Under the pieces are notes generated by a model. It was given only the letters and a program-made list of their open reading frames with translations, made no database searches and was not told where the DNA came from. Positions 1 through 8,489 of a stretch of 64,000 nt of DNA are shown here, in pieces; within the stretch, counting starts at the first letter, position 1, and every line of letters starts with the position of its first letter. The DNA is from Pyxidicoccus sp. MSG2. Its GTDB lineage: Bacteria; Myxococcota; Myxococcia; Myxococcales; Myxococcaceae. The DNA lies in contig NZ_JAPNKC010000001.1 of the NCBI RefSeq assembly GCF_026626705.1, positions 3,162,001 to 3,226,000 on the forward strand, given 5' to 3'. Made by a program: the position numbers and the translations under genes.

Positions 1-375
1 TCCCACATCCTGGTCGTCGATGACGACGCGAGTCACCGCACGCTCATCTGCGATGCCCTCGAGGAGATGGGCTACCGAACGGTTCAAGCGGCCAATGGTC
101 GCGAGGCGCTCGACCTGCTGGAGGGCGACATGCCCTCCGCCGTGCTGCTGGACCTTCGGATGCCCGTGATGAGCGGCTGGGGTTTGCTGGACGCGCTGAA
201 GAAGATGCCTCGCGCGCGCGGCCTGCCCATCATCATCATCTCCGGCTACGGCTTCGAGTGGGAGGCGGAGCTGGTAGGCGCCGCCGGCTACATCTCCAAG
301 CCCGTTGATTTGGACAAGGTGCGGATGACGGTGCAGCAGATCGCCGGCCCGCCGGAGATGGCGTTCGTCCACTGA
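1..375 (+). CDS. Response regulator receiver domain (5' end missing)
   Basis: The reading frame is already open at base 1, so only the last 124 codons are seen and the true start is outside the window. What is visible is one complete CheY-like receiver domain. It has the acidic cluster VDDD near the beginning, the phospho-acceptor aspartate in LLDLRMP, the conserved serine in IIIISGYG and the lysine in YISKP. Nothing follows the receiver, so this is either a stand-alone single-domain regulator or the C-terminal receiver of a hybrid histidine kinase. It would receive a phosphate from a histidine kinase or phosphotransfer protein in the cytoplasm. A hairpin 16 bases after the stop probably ends its transcript. 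The domain call is secure; the output pathway is unknown. Confidence 0.9.
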   Translation, partial: SHILVVDDDASHRTLICDALEEMGYRTVQAANGREALDLLEGDMPSAVLLDLRMPVMSGWGLLDALKKMPRARGLPIIIISGYGFEWEAELVGAAGYISKPVDLDKVRMTVQQIAGPPEMAFVH

Positions 376-391
376 CGTGCGGCAGCCCATC

Positions 392-411
392 CCCCCATCG
401 TCCGATGGGGG
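392..411 (+). terminator. Hairpin after response regulator
   Basis: An 8-bp stem (CCCCCATC / GATGGGGG) with a 4-base loop lies 16 bases after the response regulator stop and 42 bases before the ABC ATPase start. There is no clear T tract, which is common in this GC-rich DNA. It most likely separates the regulator from the ABC transporter operon. Confidence 0.5.
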
Positions 412-453
412 CTGTACCAGGGTGCCGGGCTCGGGTCTGATGGCGGGCACTTC

Positions 454-1284
454 ATGTCGCCCCCCTCTTCCGATGAATTGGCCGTCGACGCACGCGGGCT
501 CGTCAAGCGCTTCGGCGGCTTCACCGCGCTCAATGGCCTGGACCTCCAGATTCCCCGTGGCGCCTTCTACGCGTACCTGGGGCCCAACGGGGCCGGCAAG
601 TCCACCAGCATTGCCCTGCTGACGGGCGTGTATGGCCCGGACGCGGGCACCATCCGCATGCTGGGCGTGGACGCGGTGGCGAAGCCGCTGGAGGTGAAGC
701 GGCGCGTGGGCGTGGTGCCGGAGGAGCTGAGCCTCTTCGAGCGGCTCACCGGCCGGCAGTACCTCACCTTCTGCGCGCGCATGTACGGGCTGGACGGCGA
801 CGAGGCCGCCGCGCGCGCCACGGAGCTCCTGGAGCTGACGGAGCTGACGTACAAGGCCGGCGCGCTGGTGGCGGAGTACTCCAAGGGCATGCGGCGGCGG
901 CTGGCCATCGCCGCGGCGCTCATCCACGCACCGGAGCTGGTGCTGCTGGACGAGCCCTTCGAGGGCATCGACGTGCTGGCGGCGGGTGTCATCCGCGAGC
1001 TGTTGCGCGAGCTGAGCCGGCGCGGGGTGACGCTGCTCCTGACGACGCACGTGTTGGAAATCGCGGAGCGGCTGGCCACGCACGCGGGCATCCTGCGCGG
1101 CGGGCAGATGCTGGACCAGGGGCCGGTGGGGTCTCTGCTGCAGCGGTACGACTGTCCCTCGCTGGAGGCGGTGTTCGAGAAGCTCATCGCCGTGCCGTCC
1201 TCGCGCAACGCGCGCCTGTCCTTCTACGGGGAAGCGGTGCCGGAGCCCGCGCCGGCGCCCGTGCCGCGCCGGGAGTCCGCATGA
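454..1284 (+). CDS. ABC transporter ATP-binding protein
   Basis: This is a 276-residue cytoplasmic ATPase subunit that powers an ABC transporter. The Walker A motif is GPNGAGKST (around residue 44), the signature region is YSKGMRRRL (around 143) and the Walker B is LVLLDEPFEG (around 162), followed by the switch histidine in LLTTHVLE. The order and length fit the ABC-2/drug-efflux type of nucleotide-binding subunit. The C-terminal 40 residues are low-complexity and Pro/Ala-rich. The stop overlaps the start of the next gene by four bases (ATGA), so it is translationally coupled to a membrane protein that is clearly its permease. The substrate cannot be read from the sequence. Confidence 0.93.
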   Translation: MSPPSSDELAVDARGLVKRFGGFTALNGLDLQIPRGAFYAYLGPNGAGKSTSIALLTGVYGPDAGTIRMLGVDAVAKPLEVKRRVGVVPEELSLFERLTGRQYLTFCARMYGLDGDEAAARATELLELTELTYKAGALVAEYSKGMRRRLAIAAALIHAPELVLLDEPFEGIDVLAAGVIRELLRELSRRGVTLLLTTHVLEIAERLATHAGILRGGQMLDQGPVGSLLQRYDCPSLEAVFEKLIAVPSSRNARLSFYGEAVPEPAPAPVPRRESA

Positions 1285-2936
1285 GCCGCCCGGCCATGCC
1301 CGGCTTCCTGCGGCACCTGTGGCTGTTGTGGGGGCTGCGCTTCGACATCGGGCTCAACCGGGGGCCGGGGAAGAGCCGGCTCATGGCGGTGGCCGTGTTC
1401 CTGGCGTCGAGCGCACCCGGCCTCTTCCTGGGTCTGTTCTTCTTCGCGCTGATGCGGCTGAAGCCCGTCGCGCACAGCGGCGTGTGGCCGTACTTCATCC
1501 TGAACCTGCTGTGCTTCGTCACCTTCTCGGTGTGGGTGACGTGGCCGTTGTTGTCGGCGGGCGTGGATGACCACTCGGAGCTGAGCCGGTACGCGGCGTT
1601 CCCCATTTCCCCGTACCGGCTGCTCATCGCCTCCACGGTGGCGAGCCTCTTCGAGCCGCGCGCGCTGGTGTTCTACGCGCCGCTCACCGGGGCGGCGCTG
1701 GGCTTCGCGTCGGTGCACCGGCTGAGGGCACCGTGGCTGGCGGTGGGGCTGTACGTGCTGTTCGCGCTGCTGTGCGCGGCGTGGAGCCGGGTGGCGCTGT
1801 ACGCGGTCATCAACGTGCTGCGCGCGAAGCACAGCGCGCGAATCATGGGCGGGGGCATGGTGGCGTTCCTCGTCGCCGCGTCGTTCATCCCGCCCATCGA
1901 CACCTCGTGGCTGACGGAGGTGGGCGAGGCGGGGGTGAGCGCGCTGGACATGACGCTCATCATCAACGCGGCGGTGGCGCTGGGGCAGGTGCCACCGGGC
2001 TTCTTCGGAGACGGGCTGGGGCAGCTCGCGCTGGGGCGCCTGCGCATCGCCCTGATGGAGGCGGGCGGGCTGTTCTTCTTCGCGGCGACGGGCATGGCGG
2101 TGGCGTACGCGCTGCTGATGCGCTTCCACCGGCAGGCGGGACGCGCGGGCGCGCGGGCGGCGGAGTCGGGGGACACCAATCCCTTCGCGCGGACGCGGAC
2201 GCGGTTCTCCACGCTGGTGATGCGCGAGGCGCTGGACCTGTGGCGCAACCCGCGCGCGCGGCTGCTCGCGTCGGTGCCCTTCATCCTGGCGATTCTGCTG
2301 CAGCTGCTGTCCGGGCGGGACTTGTTCGTCTTCCTGCTGGGCCACTCCGCGGACGCGTGGCTGATGGGCAGCCTTTGCATCTACGGCGCGGTGGTGATTG
2401 CGTCGACCTTCTCGCAGAACACGTTCGGCTACGACGGGCAGGGCTTCGCCGTGTTCCTGGCGGCGCCCGTGGACCTGGCGGACGTGCTGCGGGCGAAGAA
2501 CGGGGTGCAGGGCGCGGGAGCGCTCGGCATGGCGGTGCTGGTGGCGCTGTTCTACCGGGTGTACTTCGGCTTCGGGACGGCGGTGGACGTGCTGTGCGCC
2601 ATGGCGGCGGTGGCGGCGGTGGTGCCGATGCTGCTGGCGGCGGGCAACTTCCTGTCGCTGCTCTTCCCGGTGAAGTTCCACGCGAGCCTGAAGCGGCGGG
2701 ACAAGGTGCCGCTGACGGCGTCGATGCTCGGCATCTTCGCGGCCAGCGCCGGGTGCATGCCCTTCGGCTGGGCCCTGCGGCTGGCGGGGAAGGATGGGCC
2801 CACGTGGCAGACGGCGGCGATGATTGCGCTGTGCGCCGGGCTCAACGTGGCCCTGTACCGGGGCGTGCTGCCCCTGGCGCTGCGGCTCCTGGACCAGCGG
2901 CGGGAGCGGGTGCTGCACGCGGTGACGCGGGAGTAG
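1281..2936 (+). CDS. ABC-2-like permease, multi-pass membrane protein
   Basis: This 551-residue protein has roughly twelve hydrophobic segments, for example around residues 33-60, 72-95, 140-175, 190-205, 255-275, 330-360, 430-470 and 490-530. It starts on the ATGA overlap with the upstream ATPase gene, which makes the two subunits of one transporter. The length and topology fit long ABC-2-type permeases that occur with single ATPases in myxobacteria. No catalytic motif is expected or seen. The direction (export) is inferred from the ATPase type and the absence of a periplasmic binding protein gene. The gene ends 14 bases before a strong bidirectional hairpin. Confidence 0.85.
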   Translation: MSRPAMPGFLRHLWLLWGLRFDIGLNRGPGKSRLMAVAVFLASSAPGLFLGLFFFALMRLKPVAHSGVWPYFILNLLCFVTFSVWVTWPLLSAGVDDHSELSRYAAFPISPYRLLIASTVASLFEPRALVFYAPLTGAALGFASVHRLRAPWLAVGLYVLFALLCAAWSRVALYAVINVLRAKHSARIMGGGMVAFLVAASFIPPIDTSWLTEVGEAGVSALDMTLIINAAVALGQVPPGFFGDGLGQLALGRLRIALMEAGGLFFFAATGMAVAYALLMRFHRQAGRAGARAAESGDTNPFARTRTRFSTLVMREALDLWRNPRARLLASVPFILAILLQLLSGRDLFVFLLGHSADAWLMGSLCIYGAVVIASTFSQNTFGYDGQGFAVFLAAPVDLADVLRAKNGVQGAGALGMAVLVALFYRVYFGFGTAVDVLCAMAAVAAVVPMLLAAGNFLSLLFPVKFHASLKRRDKVPLTASMLGIFAASAGCMPFGWALRLAGKDGPTWQTAAMIALCAGLNVALYRGVLPLALRLLDQRRERVLHAVTRE

Positions 2937-2950
2937 CGGCTTCAACGATT

Positions 2951-2986
2951 GAGGCCGCGGCCCCGTGCTCTTGGGACCGCGGCCTC
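2951..2986 (+). terminator. Bidirectional GC-rich hairpin between convergent genes
   Basis: A 14-base arm starting GAGGCCGCGG and its complement ending CCGCGGCCTC pair with one mismatch around an 8-base loop. The hairpin sits between the ends of the permease gene and the convergent VWA gene and could stop transcription from both sides. Confidence 0.7.
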
Positions 2987-3008
2987 TCGAGTCAATCTGA
3001 TGCGCGGT

Positions 3009-4259
3009 TCAGTAGGCGATGCCGTGCTTCGCGGCCTGCGCCTTCACGCCCTTCATCACGTTGGCGTCGAAGGTGTCCTCCTTCTCGGACACGTTCTTGG
3101 TGAGCCACGTGTCCCGGTCCGCGGCCAGCTTCGCGGCCTTCGCCTCCAGCACCTTCTTCTCCTCCGCGAGCTGCTTCACCTTCGCGGTCTGCGCCTCCTT
3201 GCTCAGGCCCTTCAGCTCCGCCGGCAGCTCTTCCCCCTTCACGCTCGCCAGGGCCGCCGGGGCCGCCACCAGGTCCACCGCGCCGCCCACCGCCTCCGGG
3301 GCGCTGCTCTCCATCGCGGCCGAGGCAGCCCCGGCGGAGGGCTTCGCAGCAGCGCGCGTCTTCTTCATGTAGCTGATGCGCTCCGCCGCGGCCTCGGGAG
3401 CCAGGCCCGCCATGGCATCGGCGCGGGCGCGGTTCGCGGCCTGCACCTCGGCGCGGCCGGTGTAGAGCGTCTTCGTCGCCAGCTCGGAGTTCACCTTCGC
3501 CAGCTCGGCGTCGAACGGCGTGGCGACGGCGACCATGCCGCCGGACTGGTCGATGCTGTCGAAGGTACCGTCCGTGAGCTTCGCCACGTGGCGCCAGGCC
3601 ACCTCCGTCTCGCCGTCCGAGCCGCAGCGCACCGTGTTCACCACGATGTGCTTGTCCTTCGCGCGCTTCGCCCAGTGCTTGAAGTTCCAGTCGTCGTTGC
3701 GCTCGGCCGGGGGCGCGTCGCCCACGAGGAAGATGACCTTCATCACCTCGCGGTTCTGGCTCCAGGACAGCTTGGACACGGCCTCACCGAGACCGCGGCC
3801 CACGTGCTCCGGCGCGTCACCGCCGCCGCCCGCCTCGAACCGGCGCAGGTTGGCGAAGACGGTGTCCAGGTCGTCGCTCAGCTCGAAGCGCTTCGTCACG
3901 TAGTCGTCGCCCACGTCGCGGTACGCCACGAGGCCGACCTTGAGGTGCGGCGTCGGCCGGCCCTGCGCGATGCGGGAGGCGATGGAGTAGATCTTCCGCT
4001 TCGCCCCCTCCAGCAGCCCGCCCATGGAGCCGGTGGTGTCGAGCACGAAGACGACCTCGATTTCCGGACGAGCGCCCTGGACCTGATTCGGCGAGACCTG
4101 CGCCTGCGGCGCGGCGGGCTTCGTGGGCTCAACGGGCTTCGTGGCCTCGACCGGCTTCTTGGCGTCGGCGGGAGGGGCTTCGGCAAGGGCCGGAGCGGAA
4201 ACCAGGGTGGTGGCAAGCGCGGCCGACAGCACGGCCCGCGACAGGGACTTGAGGTCCAT
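3009..4259 (-). CDS. Secreted von Willebrand factor A domain protein
   Basis: This 416-residue protein has an N-terminal signal peptide ending near APALAEA, a Pro/Lys/Thr-rich linker and a VWA domain. The metal-binding MIDAS motif begins DTTGSMG at about residue 74, followed by GDAPE-type and FLVGDAPP segments. The C-terminal third is Ala/Lys/Glu-rich and probably coiled coil (about residues 330-385). It is likely exported to the periplasm or surface and binds a divalent ion and a protein ligand. I take the ATG at 4259 as the start because a GGAG sits eight bases upstream; the in-frame TTG at 4271 overlaps that ribosome site. It is divergent from the DUF2381 gene and convergent with the ABC permease. 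Its ligand is unknown. Confidence 0.85.
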   Translation of the reverse strand: MDLKSLSRAVLSAALATTLVSAPALAEAPPADAKKPVEATKPVEPTKPAAPQAQVSPNQVQGARPEIEVVFVLDTTGSMGGLLEGAKRKIYSIASRIAQGRPTPHLKVGLVAYRDVGDDYVTKRFELSDDLDTVFANLRRFEAGGGGDAPEHVGRGLGEAVSKLSWSQNREVMKVIFLVGDAPPAERNDDWNFKHWAKRAKDKHIVVNTVRCGSDGETEVAWRHVAKLTDGTFDSIDQSGGMVAVATPFDAELAKVNSELATKTLYTGRAEVQAANRARADAMAGLAPEAAAERISYMKKTRAAAKPSAGAASAAMESSAPEAVGGAVDLVAAPAALASVKGEELPAELKGLSKEAQTAKVKQLAEEKKVLEAKAAKLAADRDTWLTKNVSEKEDTFDANVMKGVKAQAAKHGIAY

Positions 4260-4414
4260 GGCGTTCTCCAAGGGGGCGGAAACAGCGGTTTTCGGATGGG
4301 TCCTGCGCGCGCGTTCGAATCGTAAACGGACGACCCCGCCGGAAGTTCTACGCCCTGGGTTCGGTGGACCTGCGCGTGCTCGCGAGTGAATTCATCTGAT
4401 AGAGCTGGCACTAC

Positions 4415-4440
4415 AAGGTTGGAAGACTTCCTTCCACCTT
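4415..4440. promoter_or_regulatory. Imperfect inverted repeat upstream of DUF2381 gene
   Basis: AAGG-t-TGGAAG pairs with CTTCCACCTT around a short centre, with one bulged T. It lies 20 bases before the DUF2381 start, in the 200-base spacer between divergent genes. It could be an operator or a 5'-leader hairpin. No convincing -35/-10 pair was found, so the role is open. Confidence 0.25.
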
Positions 4441-4459
4441 GCTAGGTTCTACGGCCACC

Positions 4460-5374
4460 ATGCGGCTCCCCCTTCTTCGCTGGTCTGTGCCTGTGCTCGT
4501 CCTGCTGTCCGCAGTGGCCATGGCAAGGGAGCGCGAACCCGCCGTGCGCAACATCTACGTCCCAGACGACCCCACCGCCACGGCGCACCGGGTGTACGTC
4601 GCCGGCGGTGTCGGAACCCTGCTCCGGTTCGAGCAGCCCTGCGACCCGACCCGGACGAAGATGATGGGCTGGGAGGGCCGCTTCGAGCCCTTGTTGGTGA
4701 GCGACAAGTCCGTCGTGCTGATGCCACTCCAGGACCTCACGCCCGAGGACCGATTCCTGTTGTTGGTAACCCTGAAGAACGGCCTGGAGCTGCCGTTCGT
4801 CGTGACCGCCGAGGAGGAGCGTTCCGACCAACAGGTGAACGTGTACCTGAGCGCTCAAAGCGTGGATGCGATGCGAGCGGCCCTGGCCGATGCGCGTGTG
4901 CGCGAACGGACCCTCAGCGACGAGAACCAGCGGCACAAGGCGGAGGAGACCTCCATCGACCACGCCCTTGCCGCGCTCCTGGTGAAAGGGGCCGTTCAGC
5001 AGACCCGATTCCGCCGGAGTCGAGCATGGCTGCTCAAGGGCGACGACGCGGACATCACGGTCCGCAGCTATTCCAACGTCGACAAGGCAGCGGTCGTCTT
5101 CGAGGTGACGAACCACCACGGAACGCAACCCTGGAGGCTCATGGAAGCCCGCGTGTCGGTTGCATCGACCGGCGAAGCCAGACCGTTTGCACTTCGAATG
5201 AGCGAGGAAGAGATTTCTCCGGGCACTTCGGGAGCAATCGCCATCGTCGCGGACGAGAGCGCCTTCAAGGCGAAGAGCGGCAGCGGGACGGAGAAACTCG
5301 TCATCGACATCTTCCGTTCCGACGGACTGCAACACGCCCAGGCCGTCCTGGAATGGAAGGTCCAGCGCGAGTAG
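4460..5374 (+). CDS. DUF2381 (TIGR02268) family secreted protein
   Basis: This 304-residue protein has a short signal peptide (cleavage near VAMARE). Its layout matches the Myxococcus paralogous family DUF2381/TIGR02268: an N-terminal beta-rich half with DLTPEDRF and LPFVVT-like strands, a central charged helix (about residues 130-175, probably coiled coil), and a C-terminal beta domain with VFEVTNHHG and an ISPGTSGAIAIV strand. The family is expanded in myxobacteria and usually sits next to a Ser/Thr kinase or a small lipoprotein; here a lipoprotein gene follows after 11 bases. The function is unknown. I chose the ATG at 4460 because the upstream TTG at 4439 would put seven polar residues before the signal peptide. 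The family call is made from remembered sequence features. Confidence 0.72.
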   Translation: MRLPLLRWSVPVLVLLSAVAMAREREPAVRNIYVPDDPTATAHRVYVAGGVGTLLRFEQPCDPTRTKMMGWEGRFEPLLVSDKSVVLMPLQDLTPEDRFLLLVTLKNGLELPFVVTAEEERSDQQVNVYLSAQSVDAMRAALADARVRERTLSDENQRHKAEETSIDHALAALLVKGAVQQTRFRRSRAWLLKGDDADITVRSYSNVDKAAVVFEVTNHHGTQPWRLMEARVSVASTGEARPFALRMSEEEISPGTSGAIAIVADESAFKAKSGSGTEKLVIDIFRSDGLQHAQAVLEWKVQRE

Positions 5375-5385
5375 ATCCGCTGACC

Positions 5386-5877
5386 ATGACTCGCATCCAA
5401 GTCCTGGCCCTCGGATCGCTCCTGCTGCACAGCGCGCTCCTGGGCTGCTCGACAGCCGGTGGAGTGTCCCTGCGTGCAGACGGAAGTCCCGGCCCTCAGG
5501 AATGCCCGGAAGAGACACTCAAGCTGATGCGCTATCTGCGCCTGGATATCGGCGAAGGCGCGGACGTGGAGTTGGACCTCAATCAGGCCGACACCAGTCC
5601 CATCACCCTCTACGACGGCCCCATCGAGAGTGAGCTGACCAGCCGTCTGGGACCTTTCGAGGCAGGCACACGACTCTATGGCCGGGTCTGGACGGGGGGC
5701 CCGCAGGTCATCATCCGGTACTCCGAGGCTCGACCTCCCAACGGCGAAATCACTCCCGTCTGCGCGGTGGCCCGGCTCGCGCGTGGCCAGATGAAGAAGC
5801 TGCCCGGCTCCAAGCCCGGAACCGCCATCGTCGAGTTCTCTAGCGCCGGAGTCTGGGTCGTCGACGCGTTCCGCTGA
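5386..5877 (+). CDS. Small lipoprotein downstream of DUF2381 gene
   Basis: This 163-residue protein has a lipoprotein signal peptide with lipobox LLGC at about residues 17-20, so it is probably anchored in a membrane facing the periplasm. The mature part is beta-rich with two further cysteines (EECPEE-like and TPVCAVA segments) that may form a disulfide. It lies 11 bases after the DUF2381 gene and 15 bases before the deacetylase gene, so it is probably cotranscribed. Genes of this kind commonly pair with DUF2381 genes in myxobacteria, but I do not recognise a functional domain. Confidence 0.75.
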   Translation: MTRIQVLALGSLLLHSALLGCSTAGGVSLRADGSPGPQECPEETLKLMRYLRLDIGEGADVELDLNQADTSPITLYDGPIESELTSRLGPFEAGTRLYGRVWTGGPQVIIRYSEARPPNGEITPVCAVARLARGQMKKLPGSKPGTAIVEFSSAGVWVVDAFR

Positions 5878-5892
5878 AGCCCCGCCCCACCC

Positions 5893-6792
5893 ATGCGCGT
5901 CTTCCACTCGGACAGCTACGAGGTACCGCTGCCGCCCGGGCACCGCTTCCCCATGGAGAAGTACCGCCTCGTGCGCGAGGCCCTCGTGGGACGCGGCGTC
6001 CTCCACCCCGGCTCGCTCACCGAGTCTCGCCCCTGCAACCGCGAGGACCTGGAGCACGTCCACACGCCGCGCTACCTCGACGCCTTCTTCCAGGGAACCC
6101 TCACCGAGGCCGAGGTCCGCAGGCTCGGGTTCCCCTGGTCCCCCGGCCTCGTCGCACGCTCATGCGCCGCCGTGGGCGGCACGCTCGAGGCCGCTCGCGC
6201 CGCGCTCCGGGACGGCATCTCCGGCAACCTCGCCGGCGGCACCCACCACGGCTTCCCCGACCATGGGGAAGGCTTCTGTGTCTTCAACGACATCGCCGTG
6301 GCCATCCGCGCCCTCCAGGCGGGCGGCCTCATCCGCCGCGCCGTCGTCGTCGACCTCGACGTGCACCAGGGCAACGGCACCGCCGCCATCTTCGCGGGCG
6401 ACGACTCCGTCTTCACCTTCTCCATGCACGGCGAGCACAACTTCCCCTTCCGCAAGCAGCCCTCCACCCGCGACGTGGGCCTGCCCGACGACACCGGGGA
6501 TGCCGGCTACCTCGACGCGCTCGCCCTCCACCTCCCCGAGGTGCTGGACATCGCCGGCGCCGACCTCCTCTTCTTCCAGGCAGGCGTGGACCCGCTCGCC
6601 GAGGATGCACTCGGCCGGCTCTCCCTCACCCATGCCGGGCTGCGCGAAAGAGACCGCATCGTGCTGGAGGCCGCCCGTCGCCGGGGACTTCCCGCGGTGC
6701 TCACCCTCGGCGGCGGGTATGCGAAACCACTCTCCGCCACCATCGACGCGCATGTGGGCACGTACGAAGTAGCCCTCACGGTGTTTCGCTGA
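5893..6792 (+). CDS. Histone deacetylase / acetoin-utilization family hydrolase
   Basis: This 299-residue zinc-dependent deacetylase-fold enzyme shows the tandem histidines in GTHHGFPDHGEGF (about residues 116-128) and the zinc ligands in DLDVHQGNGT (about 154-163). It also has an AGVDPLAED segment carrying the third ligand Asp and a LGGGYA motif near the end. Bacterial members remove acyl groups from lysines, polyamines or small molecules; this short, HDAC11-like form gives no clue to the substrate. It follows the lipoprotein gene by 15 bases. All metal-binding residues appear to be present, so it should be active. Confidence 0.9.
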   Translation: MRVFHSDSYEVPLPPGHRFPMEKYRLVREALVGRGVLHPGSLTESRPCNREDLEHVHTPRYLDAFFQGTLTEAEVRRLGFPWSPGLVARSCAAVGGTLEAARAALRDGISGNLAGGTHHGFPDHGEGFCVFNDIAVAIRALQAGGLIRRAVVVDLDVHQGNGTAAIFAGDDSVFTFSMHGEHNFPFRKQPSTRDVGLPDDTGDAGYLDALALHLPEVLDIAGADLLFFQAGVDPLAEDALGRLSLTHAGLRERDRIVLEAARRRGLPAVLTLGGGYAKPLSATIDAHVGTYEVALTVFR

Positions 6793-6853
6793 GCACGCCT
6801 GCTCTCGGGTCGCCTTGCTCGCGCGGCGCGACGGACGGATGCTGGGCCCTGAT

Positions 6854-7573
6854 ATGAAACCCACGAACCTGAAGTCAGCCCTCCGCTGGAGCCTTCTCAT
6901 CCTGGGTAGCGCGCTGGCCGCGTCGTGCGGCGGCGACACGCCCTACTACAGCGTCCAGGTCGATGCTCCCGACACCGTCAGCATCACCCCCGGAGAGAAC
7001 ACCCCCGTGGAGCTGACGCTCACCCGCATCGCCGACAACCGCGGGAACATCCGCCTCTCCCTCGCCCAAGCCCCCGAGGGCATCACCCTCCTGCCCGAGG
7101 TCCTCCTCCCCGCCGAGGAGGAGAGCATCACCGCCACCCCGACGCTCGCGGTGGCCTCGAACACGACGACCACGGGCCTCGTCCAGACGCTGCTCCTGGC
7201 GGAGGACCCCACCAACGAGTTCGCCGCGGGCGCCACCTTCTTCATCGTCGTGCTCCCCAAGCCCGCGCCCCAGCCGGACTTCTCCATTGCCGTGGAGCCC
7301 CGCCAGGTGAACCTCTACGCGGGCCAGAGCACCCAGGTCCCGGTGACGGTGACGCGGGCGGAGGGCTTCACCGGGAAGCTGACGCTGACGTTCGAGGCCG
7401 CCACGTCCCGCGTGAGGGTGGACCCGCTGACCATCGAAGCGGGCGAGACCACCCGGCAGCTCTACCTCTACACGGACCGCTCCACCACGCGGCTGCCGCT
7501 GGCCGCCACCCTCGTCGCCACCAGCGAGGACGGACGGAAGGCCACCACCGGCCTCACCCTCAACATCCGCTGA
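6854..7573 (+). CDS. Lipoprotein with Ig-like/COG1470-type repeats
   Basis: This 239-residue protein has a signal peptide and lipobox LAASC (about residues 20-24). The mature part contains two similar beta-sandwich segments: 'SITPGENTPVELTLTR..' around residue 37, and 'NLYAGQSTQVPVTVTR' around 155, each followed by a GxI/KLTL strand. This resembles the bacterial Ig-like 'NEW3/NPCBM-associated' repeats found in surface proteins. It is probably a structural or adhesive envelope lipoprotein. The ATG at 6854 gives a normal signal peptide; the upstream TTG at 6815 would add 13 charged residues. It ends just before a strong hairpin. Specific function unknown. Confidence 0.75.
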   Translation: MKPTNLKSALRWSLLILGSALAASCGGDTPYYSVQVDAPDTVSITPGENTPVELTLTRIADNRGNIRLSLAQAPEGITLLPEVLLPAEEESITATPTLAVASNTTTTGLVQTLLLAEDPTNEFAAGATFFIVVLPKPAPQPDFSIAVEPRQVNLYAGQSTQVPVTVTRAEGFTGKLTLTFEAATSRVRVDPLTIEAGETTRQLYLYTDRSTTRLPLAATLVATSEDGRKATTGLTLNIR

Positions 7574-7585
7574 CCCGCAAAGCCC

Positions 7586-7620
7586 CGCGGAGCGCGGCGT
7601 GTCTCCACGCGCGCTCCGCG
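7586..7620 (+). terminator. Bidirectional hairpin
   Basis: CGCGGAGCGCG (7586-7596) pairs perfectly with CGCGCTCCGCG (7610-7620) over 11 bp around a 13-base loop. It lies between the convergent lipoprotein and pirin genes. Confidence 0.65.
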
Positions 7621-7625
7621 AGTCC

Positions 7626-8489
7626 TCAGGCGAGGTCGAACAGCAGCGCCTCGATGGGCTCCTGTGCGGCGAGCACCACCCGCGCCTCCTCGGAGACGGC
7701 CACGCCGTCACCGGCCTTGACCTTCACTCCGTTCAGCGTGCCCGAGCCCCGCGCCAGCTGCACCCAGGCGTGCCGGCCCGGCGCCAGCGCGTACTCCGCC
7801 TGCTCGCCACGGCCCAGCAGCGTGCCGTGCAGCACCACGTCCTGGTGCACCGTCAGCGAACCCTCCCGCCCGTCCGGAGACGCCACCACCCGGAAGCGCC
7901 CCTGGCGCTCCCGCGCGTCGAACGCCTTCTGCTCGTAGCCCGGCTTCAGCCCCGCCTCGTTGGGCAGAATCCAGATCTGCAACAGGTGCAGCGGCTCCTC
8001 GGAGGGATTCATCTCGCTGTGCAGCACGCCCGTGCCCGCCGTCATCCGCTGCACCTCACCCGGCTTGATGATGGCGCGCGTCCCCATGCTGTCGCGGTGC
8101 TCCACCGCTCCGCCCAGCACGTAGGTGATGATTTCCATGTCCCGGTGCGGGTGCATGCCGAAGCCCCGCCGCCCCGCCACGGTGTCCTCGTTGATGACCC
8201 GCAGCGTGCGGAACCCCATGAAGTCGGGGTCGTGGTAGTCCGCGAAGGAGAACGTGTGGTGCGAGTCCAGCCAACCGTGGTTGGCATGGCCCCGCTCTTC
8301 ACCGGAGCGAACGTAGATCATGGCCTGCCCCTCTTCCTTTCCTTGTTGCAACTGAGATGCGGCAGGAGTCGCCTGCGTTGCGGGGCGGCGGGACAGCAGC
8401 GCACCGCCCGCGAGGCCGGACGCGCCGGCCACCAGCCCCGCCGCCACCTGCCGCCGGCTGAGCGGGCGGCCCGGCGCGTTCCCGCTCAC
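7626..8489 (-). CDS. Pirin-family cupin protein, possible Tat signal
   Basis: The core (from about residue 57) is a two-domain cupin of the pirin/YhhW type. It opens with IYVRSGEERGH, then has the metal-site segments HHTFSFADYHDPD and GMHPHRDMEII, and later HSEMNP. Family members bind Fe(II) or Zn(II), and some act as quercetin 2,3-dioxygenases. The 287-residue form starting at 8489 adds a twin-arginine-like leader (SRRQVAAGLVAG followed by a hydrophobic stretch), unusual for pirins, which are cytoplasmic. A good ribosome site (GGAAAGGAAGAGG) sits before the internal ATG at 8321, so a shorter cytoplasmic form is also possible. The long start overlaps the YceI stop by four bases (ATGA), which favours it. 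The operon order is yceI then pirin. Confidence 0.85.
   Translation of the reverse strand: MSGNAPGRPLSRRQVAAGLVAGASGLAGGALLSRRPATQATPAASQLQQGKEEGQAMIYVRSGEERGHANHGWLDSHHTFSFADYHDPDFMGFRTLRVINEDTVAGRRGFGMHPHRDMEIITYVLGGAVEHRDSMGTRAIIKPGEVQRMTAGTGVLHSEMNPSEEPLHLLQIWILPNEAGLKPGYEQKAFDARERQGRFRVVASPDGREGSLTVHQDVVLHGTLLGRGEQAEYALAPGRHAWVQLARGSGTLNGVKVKAGDGVAVSEEARVVLAAQEPIEALLFDLA

Noticed and set aside
1224..2945. A 573-codon minus-strand frame opposite the ABC permease
   Set aside because: It has extreme Arg/Gln/His composition typical of antisense high-GC DNA, while the plus strand encodes a proper membrane protein.
4300..4330. A tRNA-like GTTCGAATC T-loop sequence
   Set aside because: No matching T stem, acceptor stem or anticodon arm surrounds it.
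4405..4425. A sigma-54-like TGGCAC upstream of the DUF2381 gene
   Set aside because: The -12 half (TTGC at the right spacing) is absent.
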